64,000 nucleotides of DNA, taken from assembly GCF_020921035.1 (NCBI RefSeq), contig NC_063151.1:1922001-1986000 (forward strand). Reading direction: 5' to 3'. How positions within the stretch are numbered: the first letter of the stretch is position 1; each line of letters begins with the position of its first letter. The stretch comes from Rhodamnia argentea (lineage: Eukaryota > Streptophyta > Magnoliopsida > Myrtales > Myrtaceae). This document shows, one piece after another, positions 62,201-64,000 of this stretch. The notes below the pieces were generated by a model. That model did no database searches, was not told the DNA's origin, and saw only the letters and a program-made list of their open reading frames with translations. The translations under genes were made by a program, and so were the position numbers.

Positions 62201-64000
62201 TTAAACTAATCAAGCAGAAATTTCCATGGTATATAACAAGTTAATGGGTCCATATGCCTCTACTTATATACGTTCTATTTACGTACGTACGTATGTATGT
62301 ACTTGTATTTTGTAATTAGATGTATTAATTAATTTGATCATGGTTTTTATGCTCAGTCGGAAGACCGGTTCATCTCACCCACATATGCTGTGAATAGCCA
62401 TAGTCATGGAGCCTTAGACATGAACTAATAAAGGAAAACAATCAAGAAAACATGAGCTATCCAGATGACATGAAATGGGTAATTGATTGTAGAAAGAATT
62501 GTCACATCATGTATACCAAGTACCACCATATATTGCTGACAACTTGTTTCCACTGGAGATAATTCTTGGAAAAAGATCGGGACCAAATTAGGAAAATTCC
62601 TGTCGAAAATATTCCAACTCGTCTTTTTTTAAAAAAACTGAAAAATAAGGCATGCCATTTTGAGTGTTTTGCAGCTAAAATTAATCGGATGGACTCAATT
62701 GACGACACGCGAAAAGTTTAGAACTCAATTGATAAAATTAAAATGTTTAAGATTATATTAGCAAAAGTGCGATAGGTCTAAGACTTTTTAAACAATTTTC
62801 TTGAATTATTAGTGATCTATCCAAAATGCATCACTTTATTAAAGTAAGGTCTAGTCCATATGAGTTGTACATGGTCGAGGTTAATTATAATATGATTGAT
62901 TTGATACGATATCATATCCTTATCTACTTAGGCGGCCACCGATGTGAAATATTCCACAACGAAAGTGAAGACTTGGTCGCACAACCTCATTTTTATCAAA
63001 TTAAGTTCTTATAAGTCAGGCCCAAAAAAGAAAAGTAATAAAAAAATATAGGGGGGGACACGTTTATATAGTTTGGACGACGAATCTCTATGTTTCATGA
63101 TTCATCATTACCTTAGAGAGATTGGATACGAGGGGATTTTCGTTCCAATCATTCTCTCTCCAAAAATGGTTTCCATTATGTCTTAAAAAGCCTTTACTTT
63201 CGGCCCTTTTTCTTGCCCTAAGGGCATTGTAAAATGAATATTCGTTTTCATGATGGCGCGTGTGTCAATTCATCTTGTTATATCATTTTCAAAAAATTAA
63301 TTACACGCTTTGTGAAAACAGTTGATGCATTGATTTCCTAGTATTTACTTTCTAAGTGACCCAATTTCCACATTCTTTTTTACTAAAGCAGACCCTTGTC
63401 ATGCTAACTGATATCACATTCGCATGATTTGGTTCAATATTCAATAATTAACATTACCCCTTGGCAATTAACAAAATTAATCTCATCATCTCTCTTCTTC
63501 ACATACTATTGACACCAAAAATAGCTCGTACGTCGACACACGTGCCTGGCGCGAGGGAGGAAATCAAGGCAAATATCATAACATGAGCAAATCAAGTGCG
63601 TAGCACATGGAGGAAATCATGCATTAGCTGGTTTGTTAAAGGATGTTCATATGTCAATCGATGATGGCATATATCGGTGAGAAAATCGCCATAGGATCGC
63701 ATATTCTAAACTAGAGTTTGACTTGACAAAAAGGTTTAAATCAGTAAAATTATATAATTTTATTGAAGTTTCACCCGTTAATTTCCTTATTTTTTGGATC
63801 ACTCATGTCCAAAATTGTCATAGAACCCCATTTTCTATATTTAAAAGCCGAAGAACTAATTTCGATAAAAGGTATTTCGTCATGGGAGAAATAACGGCGA
63901 AACACATACCATATTTGTGCTAAGTTTGCAAAAAAAAGAAAAAAATAATTACTCACTTATCTCCAATGTCCTTTTGAAAAGTTAAAATAAAAGATGTCTT
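59211..64000. other. Intergenic, D14 upstream region and right end of window
   Basis: Only short ORFs without domains. Features seen are an ACGT/TGTA microsatellite at 62281-62304, a one-sided remnant of the Mutator-like family at about 62670-62805 ('tttagaactcaattgataaa' arm only), and otherwise AT-rich DNA. The D14 promoter should be in the first 1-2 kb, but I could not pinpoint a TATA box with confidence. Confidence 0.55.
62670..62805. mobile_element. One-armed remnant of the Mutator-like inverted-repeat family
   Basis: The blocks 'atggactcaattgacgaca', 'aaagtttagaactcaattga' and 'gcgataggtctaagacttt' match the right arm of the 38429-39083 element. No left arm or GC-rich core is found upstream. 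Confidence 0.55.

Overview
This is a nuclear window from a flowering plant, almost certainly a woody core eudicot. The evidence is GT-AG split genes whose products match plant-only families (SOFL, WLIM, ZCF37, D14, plant EXO70) and AT-rich intergenic DNA full of small inverted-repeat DNA transposons. The GC-rich exons and the character of the repeats make me favour Myrtaceae (Eucalyptus and relatives), but that is a guess. No rRNA, tRNA, CRISPR or organelle sequence was found, and no long retroelement polyprotein.

Nine protein genes can be supported. In order they are: (1) the first 89 codons of a SOB-FIVE-LIKE (SOFL) gene running off the left edge on the minus strand; (2) an EXO70-family exocyst subunit of the G/I (EXO70.3) type, three exons, 700 aa; (3) an F-box protein of the At3g12350 type, two exons, 454 aa; (4) WLIM1, minus strand, five exons, 192 aa, convergent with gene 3; (5) a ZCF37-like single-exon protein, 265 aa; (6) CSA (ERCC8 homologue), a WD40 adaptor for transcription-coupled repair, nine exons, 447 aa; (7) an intronless F-box/kelch protein of the At5g43190 type, 364 aa; (8) an ARM-repeat protein of the PUB4-like/At3g01400 group, three exons, 358 aa; (9) D14, the strigolactone receptor, minus strand, two exons, 265 aa.

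The genes lie in three loose clusters: 7-16 kb, 27-37 kb, and singletons at 44-46 and 58-59 kb. Repeat-rich DNA separates them. The main intergenic structure is a tandem duplication of roughly 2.3 kb (20.1-22.4 kb and 22.4-25.8 kb); its second unit was later split by about 1 kb of inserted DNA. A Mutator-like inverted-repeat family with 9-bp target duplications is present in at least eight copies. PIF/Harbinger-like and hAT-like miniature elements also carry recognisable target duplications, including a hAT-like one inside CSA intron 7.

The genes are not an operon or pathway cluster. They cover hormone perception (D14, SOFL), regulated proteolysis (CSA and the two F-box proteins), secretion (EXO70) and actin organisation (WLIM1). 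The points I consider most worth following up are a near-perfect 31-bp microRNA-like stem at 4351-4466, a Val-to-Phe change beside the catalytic serine of D14, a GC-AG intron in CSA, and GA/CT tracts just upstream of most start codons.
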